DNA from: an uncultured Muribaculaceae bacterium
GTDB taxonomy: Bacteria; Bacteroidota; Bacteroidia; Bacteroidales; Muribaculaceae
Assembly: GCA_910587925.1 (NCBI GenBank)
Contig: CAJUOC010000052.1
Span: 1-7,223, forward strand
Direction of reading: 5' to 3'
DNA length: 7,223 nt
A program made the translations under genes and the position numbers. The notes under the pieces are model-generated. The model saw nothing but the letters and a program-made list of their open reading frames with translations. It ran no database searches and was not told the DNA's origin. Numbering within the stretch: position 1 is the first letter of the stretch; every line of letters begins with the position of its first letter. This document shows, piece by piece, positions 1 through 5,663 of the stretch.

Positions 1-1539
1 CTTGATGTCCATCTGGGTGGCGGTGATACCGTCGCGGGTACCTGTCACCTTGAAGTCCATGTCGCCCAGATGGTCCTCGTCACCGAGGATGTCTGAAAGG
101 ATAGCATATTTTCCGGAAGCGGAGTCGGAGATGAGACCCATTGCGATACCGCTGACGGGGCGTTTCATCTTCACACCGGCGTCGAGCAGTGAGAGTGTGC
201 CGGCACATACGGTGGCCATCGACGAGGAGCCGTTGCTCTCGAGGATGTCGCTGACGATGCGGCATACGTAGGGGAAGTCGTCGGGGAACATGCTCTTGAG
301 GGCGCGGTGGGCAAGATTGCCGTGGCCGATCTCACGACGGCCCACGCCGCGCACGGGGCGTGCCTCGCCGGTCGAGAAGGGGGGGAAGTTGTAGTGCAGC
401 AGGAAGCGCTCCTTGCCCTGGTTGAGCACGTCGTCGAGGATTTTCTCGTCGAGCTTGGTGCCGAGGGTCACGGTGGCCAGTGCCTGGGTCTCGCCGCGGG
501 TAAATACGGCCGAGCCGTGGGGGCCGGGCAGGTAGTCGACCTCACACCAGATGGGGCGGATGTCGGTGGTGTGGCGGCCGTCGAGGCGCACGCCCTCGTC
601 GAGCACGCAGCGGCGCATGGCTTCCTTCTCCACGTCGTGGTAGTAGCGCTTTACCAGCGGGGTCTTCTCGTCGCGCTCCTCTTCGGGCAGCGAGTCGATG
701 TATTCCTGGCAGATGGCGTCGAACGACTCCTGGCGCCAGTGCTTGTCGGCGGCGCCGGTCTTGGCGATGGCGTAAGCCTTGTCGTAGCACTTGAGGCGCA
801 CGTCCTTGCGGAGGTCTTCGTCGTTGACCTCATGGCAGTACTCGCGCTTTACGGTGGCGCCGGCTTCCTCGGCCAGCTCCATCACAGCCTTGCACTGGGC
901 CTTGATGGCCTCGTGGGCGGTGCGCAGAGCCTCGAGGAGCACCTGCTCGCTCACCTCGTTCATCTCGCCCTCGACCATCATGATGTTGTCGTAGGTGGCG
1001 CCGACCATCAGCTCAAGGTCGGCGTTTTCGAGCTGCTCGAAGGTGGGGTTGATGACAAACTTGCCGTCGATGCGGGCCACGCGTACCTCGGAGATGGGGC
1101 CGTTGAAGGGGATGTCGCTCACGGCCAGGGCGGCCGATGCGGCCAGGCCTGCCAGGGCGTCGGGCATGTCCACGCCGTCGGCCGAGTACATGGTGATGTT
1201 TACAAAGGTGTCGGCGTGGTAATTATCGGGGAAAAGCGGACGCAGCACGCGGTCTACGAGGCGCGAGGTGAGGATCTCGTAGTCGCTGGCGCGGCCCTCG
1301 CGCTTGAGGAAGCCGCCGGGGAAACGTCCGTTGGATGAGAATTTTTCTTTGTACTCCACCGTGAGGGGCATGAAATCGACGCCCTCGCCGGCCTCTTTGG
1401 CCGATACTACGGTGGCCAGGAGCATGGTACCGCCCATGCGCAGCTCTACCGCTCCATCGGCTTGCTTGGCCAGCTTGCCTGTCTCCAGGGTGATGGTGCG
1501 GCCGTCGGCGAGCTCGATGGTTTTCTTGATTGGGTTCAT
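1..1539 (-). CDS. pnp: Polyribonucleotide nucleotidyltransferase (PNPase), N-terminal 513 residues; C-terminus beyond the left edge
   Basis: PNPase is a cytoplasmic trimeric 3'-5' exoribonuclease that degrades RNA by phosphorolysis to nucleoside diphosphates and can also add tails. Reading leftward from the ATG at 1539-1537, the frame stays open to position 1 (513 codons). Visible parts: first RNase PH domain (about residues 8-145) with an FLKR loop at 77-80 matching the FFRR RNA-binding loop of the family; a helical linker (about 195-310); and the second, catalytic RNase PH domain (about 315 onward). The catalytic domain has RGETQALATVTLG (348-360), GRREIGHGNLAHRAL (400-414), the phosphate-binding SSS (438-440), and the acidic metal-binding stretch DEDHLGDMDFK (487-497). 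The KH and S1 domains, roughly 200 residues in this family, must lie outside the window. The start follows a good promoter by about 38 nt and has no Shine-Dalgarno sequence. The gene is divergent from a fic gene; rpsO, the common proteobacterial neighbour, is absent on this side. Confidence 0.97.
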   Translation of the reverse strand, partial: MNPIKKTIELADGRTITLETGKLAKQADGAVELRMGGTMLLATVVSAKEAGEGVDFMPLTVEYKEKFSSNGRFPGGFLKREGRASDYEILTSRLVDRVLRPLFPDNYHADTFVNITMYSADGVDMPDALAGLAASAALAVSDIPFNGPISEVRVARIDGKFVINPTFEQLENADLELMVGATYDNIMMVEGEMNEVSEQVLLEALRTAHEAIKAQCKAVMELAEEAGATVKREYCHEVNDEDLRKDVRLKCYDKAYAIAKTGAADKHWRQESFDAICQEYIDSLPEEERDEKTPLVKRYYHDVEKEAMRRCVLDEGVRLDGRHTTDIRPIWCEVDYLPGPHGSAVFTRGETQALATVTLGTKLDEKILDDVLNQGKERFLLHYNFPPFSTGEARPVRGVGRREIGHGNLAHRALKSMFPDDFPYVCRIVSDILESNGSSSMATVCAGTLSLLDAGVKMKRPVSGIAMGLISDSASGKYAILSDILGDEDHLGDMDFKVTGTRDGITATQMDIK

Positions 1540-1580
1540 AAATTGCTTTCTATTGATTTTTTTACTTCACATAAATCGCG

Positions 1581-1612
1581 CAAAGATACAAATTTGCCCC
1601 CACACCGCCAAA
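1581..1612 (-). promoter_or_regulatory. Promoter of pnp (Bacteroidetes -33/-7 type)
   Basis: On the minus strand, TTTG (1612-1609) is followed after exactly 20 bp by TATCTTTG (1588-1581), a full match to the Bacteroidetes consensus TTTG-N19-21-TAnnTTTG. With the -7 box centred at -7, transcription would begin near 1577. This leaves a 5' leader of about 38 nt before the pnp start at 1539. The call rests on sequence match only. Confidence 0.8.
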
Positions 1613-1624
1613 TTTCCGACGCCC

Positions 1625-1657
1625 TTTGATACATAATCTGAAAAATCGCTATCTTTG
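1625..1657 (+). promoter_or_regulatory. Promoter of the fic gene (Bacteroidetes -33/-7 type)
   Basis: TTTG (1625-1628) and TATCTTTG (1650-1657) are separated by 21 bp on the plus strand, matching the Bacteroidetes consensus. The predicted start of transcription is near 1661, giving a leader of about 23 nt before the ATG at 1684. The -33 box lies only 12 bp from the -33 box of the divergent pnp promoter. Confidence 0.8.
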
Positions 1658-1683
1658 CCGTCGACAGACAGTTTTTCCCACAC

Positions 1684-2235
1684 ATGAGAAGTATTGACGC
1701 GCGAAGCCTTGAGAAAGCCCGGCAGCTCTTTGCCGGCGGCGGTATCGACAGTATTGAGGTCGGCACCACGGCCGGTCTGCAGATGATACATCAGTCGCTG
1801 TTTGGCGGTCTGCTCGACTGCGCCGGGCAGATACGTACCCGCAATATCAGCAAGGGCGGCTTCCGCTTTGTCAATCCGCTTTATCTGCGCGAGGCTCTCG
1901 CCGCTATCGAGAAGATGCCCGAGGGTACTTTTGAGGAGATTGTGGCCAAGTATGTCGAGATGAATATAGCCCATCCGTTTATGGAGGGCAACGGCCGCAG
2001 TACCCGCATATGGCTCGACATGATGCTGAAACGCAGCCTGGGGCAGGTGGTCGACTGGCGCGCGGTCGACAAGGACCTGTATCTACAGGCGATGGAGCGC
2101 AGCCCTGTCAACGACCTGGAGCTGCGGTATCTGCTCTCGCAGGCGCTCACGGCGCGTACCGACGACCGCGAGATCATAATTACGGGGATAGAGCAGTCGT
2201 ATTACTACGAAGGCTATCGCGCCGGCGACGAGTGA
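1684..2235 (+). CDS. Fic family protein, class III (self-inhibited AMP-transferase), 183 aa
   Basis: Fic enzymes transfer AMP from ATP to a hydroxyl group on a target protein. The catalytic loop HPFMEGNGR is intact at residues 97-105 (His97 as general base; Asn103 and Arg105 for metal and phosphate contact). The upstream flap region (about 48-60, AGQIRTRNISKGG) is also typical. Close to the C-terminus, residues 172-177 read SYYYEG, which fits the inhibitory (S/T)xxxE(G/N) motif. Its position after the Fic core is that of class III enzymes such as Neisseria meningitidis NmFic (about 190 aa), so no separate antitoxin is expected and none is seen. In NmFic, inhibition is relieved by loss of the tetramer and self-AMPylation of the Tyr next to the motif Ser; Tyr173 would be the equivalent. 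NmFic modifies DNA gyrase, but the target here is unknown. The gene is monocistronic with its own promoter, divergent from pnp. The ATG at 1684 fits the short leader; no Shine-Dalgarno sequence is seen. Confidence 0.93.
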   Translation: MRSIDARSLEKARQLFAGGGIDSIEVGTTAGLQMIHQSLFGGLLDCAGQIRTRNISKGGFRFVNPLYLREALAAIEKMPEGTFEEIVAKYVEMNIAHPFMEGNGRSTRIWLDMMLKRSLGQVVDWRAVDKDLYLQAMERSPVNDLELRYLLSQALTARTDDREIIITGIEQSYYYEGYRAGDE

Positions 2236-2236
2236 T

Positions 2237-2267
2237 TTTGACGGCGCGGGATTTTTGTGTATCTTCG
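2237..2267 (+). promoter_or_regulatory. Promoter of the CBM9-like secreted protein gene
   Basis: TTTG (2237-2240), starting two bases after the fic stop codon, is followed after 19 bp by TATCTTCG (2260-2267). This is one mismatch from the Bacteroidetes -7 consensus TAnnTTTG. Transcription would start near 2271, about 32 nt before the ATG at 2303. It suggests the gene is not simply a read-through partner of fic; no terminator is visible between the two. Confidence 0.65.
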
Positions 2268-2302
2268 CGGCCGATTCATCATACTTACTTAAATTCTGAT
2301 TC

Positions 2303-3556
2303 ATGAAAATCTTATTTGCCGCTCTTGCGGCATTGACCGCAGCCGGCGCTGCGGCCCGGACTGCGCCGCTGGTCGAGACCCGCGCCTATTACTCCACCAA
2401 TCCTTCCGACGCCGTGGGCAAGTATGCCGCCGTGAGCGTCGACGGTGAGTTTGCCGACTGGACCGACGATATGATCGTGGCTACCTGCGGCGCCAACGAC
2501 ATGTGCACAGCCTTCCACGGCTCGCACGAAAACTGTGTGGTCGACCTCTATGCGGTATACGCCGCCTGGGACGACGACAATCTCTATCTTGCCTGGCAGA
2601 TGTGCAACAGCGGCGACACCTGGGCCCGCCCCGGCGACGGCCCCCTCACCGACTATGGCCGCGTGGGCGACGTGCCCATCATCGTGGCGCTCAGCATCGA
2701 CCCCGCGTCGACCGGTATGACCGGCCTGCTCACCAACGGCGACCATATCTGGGGCGGCAAGCAGAGCGGAGTGCAGTTTGACGTCCATGCCGACCGCCTG
2801 CTCTTCATGAGCGCCAAGGCCGGCCAGGGCACGCCTGCGATGTTCAGCGCGGTCGACGAGGCCGGCAACACCGACTACGGCGCCGGCTGCAAGCCTTTCT
2901 CGACCATCGGTGTCACCTACAAGATGAAGGAGGGTTTTGCGCCCTCTCACTATTGGCGTCAGCGCACATATGCCGAGTGGGCCGATGCCACCACCCTCAT
3001 CTCCGACCCCTCGATTGTCAACAATATCTACGACGCGGCCAACTACGACGACCTCCTCGCCGGCCCCGCCGAGGGTCTCAAGCCCCACGACACCAAGTAC
3101 GACTCTTTCTTTGAGATGAAGATACCTTTTGCCGCGCTGGGCATCGACCGCGCCGCGCTGGAGCGGAAGGGTATAGGTGTGCGCGTGGTGGGTACCCGCG
3201 GCGAGTCGGGCATCGACTGCTGCCCCTTCGACCCCTCGATGGTCGACGAGGTGTTTGGCGAGTATGCCAAAGACAACTCCACCTCCCACGAGAAAGACGA
3301 CATCGACCACATCACCTACGCCATGGCCTCGGTAGGATGCAAGCGTGCAGCCGACACTGCCGGCTTGGCTGCTGTGGAGGCCGCCGGTACCGGCATCGCA
3401 GTCGACGGCCTCACCGTGAGCGCCGCCTCGGGCGAAGTCACCCTCTACAATGCCCATGGTATGCACCTGGCCTCGGGAGCGTCGGTGACCGCCCCTGCCG
3501 CCGGTGTGTACATCGCAGTATCGGGCGGCCGGTCGGCCAAGGTGCTGCTGCGCTGA
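2303..3556 (+). CDS. Secreted CBM9/DOMON-like protein with a possible type IX sorting tail, 417 aa
   Basis: The N-terminus (MKILFAALAALTAAGAAA) is a type I signal peptide with no lipobox Cys, so the protein should be exported. The core (about 40-345) reads like a CBM9/DOMON-type beta-sandwich of the kind that binds sugars. Supporting segments are VDGEFADW (47-54) at the start, AAWDDDNLYLAWQM (87-100), and the late strand pair DSFFEMKIPFAALGI (267-281). No glycosidase catalytic motif was recognised. Eight cysteines (62, 68, 78, 101, 196, 306, 307, 346) fit disulfides in an exported protein. The last 55 or so residues contain EVTLYNAHGMHLASG, then AAGVYIAV and KVLLR at the very end. This resembles the type A C-terminal domain that directs cargo to type IX secretion in Bacteroidota, though it is shorter and less canonical. 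The substrate is unknown. A role in capturing or displaying polysaccharide at the surface is inferred from the fold only. The gene has its own promoter upstream. Confidence 0.8.
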   Translation: MKILFAALAALTAAGAAARTAPLVETRAYYSTNPSDAVGKYAAVSVDGEFADWTDDMIVATCGANDMCTAFHGSHENCVVDLYAVYAAWDDDNLYLAWQMCNSGDTWARPGDGPLTDYGRVGDVPIIVALSIDPASTGMTGLLTNGDHIWGGKQSGVQFDVHADRLLFMSAKAGQGTPAMFSAVDEAGNTDYGAGCKPFSTIGVTYKMKEGFAPSHYWRQRTYAEWADATTLISDPSIVNNIYDAANYDDLLAGPAEGLKPHDTKYDSFFEMKIPFAALGIDRAALERKGIGVRVVGTRGESGIDCCPFDPSMVDEVFGEYAKDNSTSHEKDDIDHITYAMASVGCKRAADTAGLAAVEAAGTGIAVDGLTVSAASGEVTLYNAHGMHLASGASVTAPAAGVYIAVSGGRSAKVLLR

Positions 3557-3563
3557 TATAATA

Positions 3564-3595
3564 TTTGGTACGCGAGCCAAAAATGAGTACCTTTG
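3564..3595 (+). promoter_or_regulatory. Candidate distal promoter P1 for cdd-tyrS
   Basis: TTTG (3564-3567) and TACCTTTG (3588-3595) are separated by 20 bp, a full match to the Bacteroidetes consensus. Transcription would begin near 3599, about 113 nt before the cdd start. An RNA from here would contain the whole hairpin at 3668-3704 ending in C-T5, so it may stop before cdd. The match lies within a region rich in small inverted repeats and could be coincidental. Confidence 0.45.
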
Positions 3596-3613
3596 GCTAT
3601 GCCGAAGATACTC
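3585..3613 (+). repeat. Imperfect 13-bp inverted repeat after the CBM9-like gene
   Basis: The left arm GAGTACCTTTGGC (3585-3597) pairs with GCCGAAGATACTC (3601-3613) across a 3-nt loop. There are 11 Watson-Crick pairs, one U-G wobble and one C-A mismatch. It starts 28 nt after the stop codon of the upstream gene. No T-run follows, so it is a poor intrinsic terminator, but it may protect the 3' end of that mRNA. It can compete with two smaller pairings: GCCAAA (3576-3581) with TTTGGC (3592-3597), and TGCCGA (3600-3605) with TCGGCA (3620-3625). Confidence 0.5.
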
Positions 3614-3638
3614 GGCGTCTCGGCAATACGCAAATAAA

Positions 3639-3671
3639 TTTGGTATTGCTCTCGACTTATTCGTATCTTTG
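3639..3671 (+). promoter_or_regulatory. Proximal promoter P2 of cdd-tyrS
   Basis: TTTG (3639-3642) and TATCTTTG (3664-3671) lie 21 bp apart, a full consensus match. Transcription should start near 3675, which is inside the left arm of the inverted repeat at 3668-3704. The leader would be about 37 nt. The last four bases of the -7 box (3668-3671) are also the first four bases of that stem. Confidence 0.75.
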
Positions 3672-3710
3672 CGGTGCCCGCCACGACATGGCGGGCACCG
3701 CAAACTTTTT
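3668..3710 (+). terminator. 15-bp perfect hairpin with C-T5 tail, overlapping promoter P2 and abutting the cdd start
   Basis: TTTGCGGTGCCCGCC (3668-3682) pairs perfectly with GGCGGGCACCGCAAA (3690-3704) across a 7-nt loop, followed by C and five Ts (3706-3710). This has the form of a Rho-independent terminator, and it would act on transcripts arriving from the CBM9-like gene or from P1. RNA started at P2 near 3675 would lack about half of the left arm, leaving an 8-bp 5' hairpin that should not terminate. Only five Ts and the intervening C make its strength uncertain. Confidence 0.65.
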
Positions 3711-3711
3711 A

Positions 3712-4188
3712 ATGATGAAGACGATTGATATCACAGTACCCGTCGTCGCGATGGGATACGACGAGCTCGACGAGGCGCAGCGCGCCCTGGTCGACAAGGC
3801 CCGCGAGTATACCGGCCATGCCTATGCGCCCTACAGCCGGTTCAGTGTCGGCGCGGCCATCCGCCTCGACAATGGCGTGATCGTGCCCGGCGCCAATCAG
3901 GAAAATGCGGCATATCCGTCGGGCACATGCGCCGAGCGGTCGGCCTGCTACTGGGCTCATGCCCGCTATCCCGAGGCCCGCTTTGAGTCCATCGCCATCG
4001 CCTCGCTCGGCACCGACGGCCGCGAGCCCGAAGTGCCCACCGCCCCCTGCGGCGCCTGCCGCCAGGCCCTGCTGGAGTATGAGAAGCTGGCCGGCCACGA
4101 TGTGGAGGTGCTGCTTGCCGGCGCCGGAGTGATATATCGTCTGCCCTCGGTGCGCAGCCTGCTCCCGCTGGCTTTCTCCGAATTTTAA
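3712..4188 (+). CDS. cdd: Cytidine deaminase, 158 aa
   Basis: This enzyme hydrolyses cytidine and deoxycytidine to uridine and deoxyuridine plus ammonia in cytoplasmic pyrimidine salvage. Zinc-site motifs are complete: CAERSA (73-78; Cys73 ligand, Glu75 proton shuttle) and PCGACRQAL (112-120; Cys113 and Cys116 ligands). The substrate-binding segments YSRFSVGAAI (41-50) and GANQENAAYPSGT (60-72) are present. The length fits the small homotetrameric, three-cysteine class. The start is ambiguous: ATGs at 3712 and 3715 are adjacent, and in-frame ATGs at 3688 (in the hairpin loop) and 3583 also exist. The family's N-terminus and the P2 promoter position favour 3712 or 3715, because upstream codons would cover the promoter and hairpin. 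No Shine-Dalgarno sequence is seen. tyrS follows after 46 nt with no promoter or terminator visible between them, so the two are probably co-transcribed. Confidence 0.95.
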   Translation: MMKTIDITVPVVAMGYDELDEAQRALVDKAREYTGHAYAPYSRFSVGAAIRLDNGVIVPGANQENAAYPSGTCAERSACYWAHARYPEARFESIAIASLGTDGREPEVPTAPCGACRQALLEYEKLAGHDVEVLLAGAGVIYRLPSVRSLLPLAFSEF

Positions 4189-4193
4189 CCAAT

Positions 4194-4211
4194 CGATAAT
4201 CCCGATAATCC
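4194..4211 (+). repeat. Tandem 9-bp repeat in the cdd-tyrS gap
   Basis: CGATAATCC occurs twice in a row (4194-4202 and 4203-4211), followed by a partial third unit CGA. It fills much of the 46-nt gap between cdd and tyrS and ends 23 nt before the tyrS start. No function is evident. It could be a slippage-prone spacer or a binding site. Confidence 0.6.
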
Positions 4212-4234
4212 CGAAACTCTCTAATAACCATAAT

Positions 4235-5527
4235 ATGAATTTTGTAGAAGAACTTACCTGGCGCGGCATGGTGCATCAGATGATGCCCGGTACCGAAGAG
4301 CAGCTTCAGAAGGAAATGACCACGGCCTACCTGGGCATCGACCCCACGGCCGACTCTCTGCATATCGGCCACCTGGTGGGCGTGATGATGCTGCGTCACC
4401 TGCAGCGCGCCGGCCACAAGCCCATCGCCCTCATCGGCGGCGCCACAGGTATGATCGGCGACCCCTCGATGAAGAGCCAGGAGCGCAAGCTCCTCGACGA
4501 GGAGACTCTGCGCCACAATCAGGAGGCCATCAAGCGCCAGCTCGCCAAATTTCTTGACTTCGACTCCGACGCGCCCAATGCCGCCGAGATGGTCAACAAC
4601 TACGACTGGATGCGCGACTTCACCTTCCTGGGCTTTATCCGCGATGTGGGCAAGCTCATCACGGTCAATTACATGATGGCCAAGGAGTCGGTCAAGAAGC
4701 GCCTGTCGGGCGAGAGCGGCGAGGGCATGTCATTTACGGAGTTTTCGTATCAGCTCTGCCAGGGCTACGACTTCCTGCATCTCTACCGCACCAAGGGCTG
4801 CCGTCTGCAGCTCGGCGGCTCCGACCAGTGGGGCAACATCACCACCGGCACCGAGCTAATCCGCCGCACCGAGGGGGGCGAGGCATATGCTCTGACCTGC
4901 CCCCTCATCACCAAGGCCGACGGCGGTAAATTCGGCAAGACCGAGAGCGGCAACGTATGGCTCGACGCGCGCTACACCTCGCCTTACAAATTCTATCAGT
5001 TCTGGCTCAATGTGAGCGACGCCGACGCCGAGAAGTACATCAAGATTTTCACCTCGCTGAGCCGCGAGGAAATCGAGGCGCTGGTGGCCGAGCAGGCTGC
5101 CGACCCCTCGCAGCGCCCCCTGCAGAAGCGACTCGCCCGCGAGATTACCACCATGGTGCACAGCGCCGCCGACTACGAGACTGCCGTCGAGGCATCGAAG
5201 ATACTCTTCAGCAGCGATGCACGCGACATACTCCACCGCATCGACGAGGCCACGCTGCTGAGCGTGTTTGAGGGCGTGCCCACTTACGAGGTGGAGCGTG
5301 CCGACATCGAGGCCGGCATCCCCCTGGCCGAGCTGCTTGTCGACAAGGCCCCGGTGTTTGCATCCAAAGGCGAGATGCGCAAGATGGCCCAGCAGGGCGG
5401 TCTGCAGATAAACAAGGAGAAGCAGGCCGACGCATACGCCCCCGTATCTACCGACATGCTGCTCAACGACCGCTACATACTGGTGCAGCGGGGCAAGAAA
5501 AATTACTCTCTGCTCATCGTCAAGTAA
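4235..5527 (+). CDS. tyrS: Tyrosyl-tRNA synthetase, 430 aa
   Basis: This class I synthetase joins tyrosine to tRNA-Tyr using ATP, as a cytoplasmic homodimer. The Rossmann catalytic core contains the HIGH motif at residues 43-46 and the KMSKS-equivalent KFGKT at 232-236. The KFGKT form is that of the standard bacterial TyrRS (E. coli TyrS type). The tyrosine pocket is intact: Tyr172, Gln176 and Asp179 in YQLCQGYD, and Gln198 in GGSDQWGN. The C-terminal S4-like RNA-binding domain spans about 360-428 (IPLAELLVDKAP, then LQINKEK). Full length is normal for the family. The ATG at 4235 starts at the expected N-terminus (MNFVEELTWRG). It probably shares a transcript with cdd. No T-box leader is possible in the 46-nt gap. 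The transcript ends at the intrinsic terminator just downstream. Confidence 0.97.
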   Translation: MNFVEELTWRGMVHQMMPGTEEQLQKEMTTAYLGIDPTADSLHIGHLVGVMMLRHLQRAGHKPIALIGGATGMIGDPSMKSQERKLLDEETLRHNQEAIKRQLAKFLDFDSDAPNAAEMVNNYDWMRDFTFLGFIRDVGKLITVNYMMAKESVKKRLSGESGEGMSFTEFSYQLCQGYDFLHLYRTKGCRLQLGGSDQWGNITTGTELIRRTEGGEAYALTCPLITKADGGKFGKTESGNVWLDARYTSPYKFYQFWLNVSDADAEKYIKIFTSLSREEIEALVAEQAADPSQRPLQKRLAREITTMVHSAADYETAVEASKILFSSDARDILHRIDEATLLSVFEGVPTYEVERADIEAGIPLAELLVDKAPVFASKGEMRKMAQQGGLQINKEKQADAYAPVSTDMLLNDRYILVQRGKKNYSLLIVK

Positions 5528-5552
5528 GGCATAGCGTCATACCTGCCTATAT

Positions 5553-5588
5553 AGTAACTCGCTCACCATCAGAGCGAGTTACTTTTTT
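5553..5588 (+). terminator. Rho-independent terminator of tyrS
   Basis: AGTAACTCGCTC (5553-5564) pairs perfectly with GAGCGAGTTACT (5572-5583) across a 7-nt loop, and the stem runs directly into six Ts (5583-5588). It lies 25 nt after the tyrS stop codon. This is a strong intrinsic terminator that isolates tyrS from the gene downstream. Confidence 0.92.
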
Positions 5589-5592
5589 ATAC

Positions 5593-5611
5593 CCATATTG
5601 GTAACATATGG
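5593..5611. repeat. Operator-like inverted repeat CCATAT-N7-ATATGG
   Basis: Six-base arms CCATAT (5593-5598) and ATATGG (5606-5611) flank a 7-bp spacer, giving a 19-bp near-palindrome between the tyrS terminator and the promoter of the next gene. The size and symmetry fit a dimeric regulator site, but the arms are AT-rich and short, so chance is possible. Confidence 0.3.
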
Positions 5612-5615
5612 ATAC

Positions 5616-5631
5616 TGTTAAGGAGTGTTAA
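5616..5631 (+). repeat. Direct repeat TGTTAA with 10-bp period
   Basis: TGTTAA occurs at 5616-5621 and 5626-5631, spaced by one helical turn so that both copies face the same side of DNA. It sits just ahead of the G12 tract and about 33-48 bp upstream of the -7 box at 5664. Paired repeats one turn apart are typical of response-regulator binding sites; the assignment is inference. Confidence 0.4.
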
Positions 5632-5635
5632 AATA

Positions 5636-5647
5636 GGGGGGGGGGGG
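5636..5647 (+). repeat. G12 homopolymer in the promoter region
   Basis: Twelve consecutive Gs lie 16 bp upstream of the -7 box TACATTTG and so occupy about -39 to -28, where the -33 TTTG element would be expected. Homopolymers of this length change length by slipped-strand mispairing. This one would change the distance between upstream sites and the -7 box. Confidence 0.85.
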
Positions 5648-5663
5648 CGAGAAAAATAGGTAT

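Noticed and set aside
307..1338. Long open frame of 343 codons on the plus strand antisense to pnp
   Set aside because: The minus-strand PNPase reading is continuous and fully motif-conserved here. The plus-strand translation is a low-complexity Val/Ala/Gly/Leu/His string produced by GC-rich third positions, with no promoter.
1567..1974. Minus-strand open frame of 135 codons covering the start of fic and the divergent promoters
   Set aside because: It lies across two consensus promoters and the coding start of a recognisable Fic protein. Its translation has no recognised domain.
1684..2235. Fic as the toxin of a FicT/FicA toxin-antitoxin pair
   Set aside because: No small antitoxin-like open frame lies next to it on the same strand. 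The inhibitory motif is within the protein itself, which is the class III arrangement.
2312..3703. Long open frame of 463 codons on the minus strand opposite the CBM9-like gene
   Set aside because: Its composition is His/Gly/Val-rich as expected of a codon-bias shadow, and it overlaps a gene with a signal peptide and its own promoter. It also extends through the cdd promoter and hairpin.
4189..4234. T-box or riboswitch leader for tyrS
   Set aside because: The gap is only 46 nt with no stem-loop or terminator, far too short for a T-box.
3842..4516. Minus-strand open frame of 224 codons bridging cdd and tyrS
   Set aside because: It overlaps two well-conserved genes in the opposite sense. The translation is Arg/His/Ala-rich with no recognisable motif.
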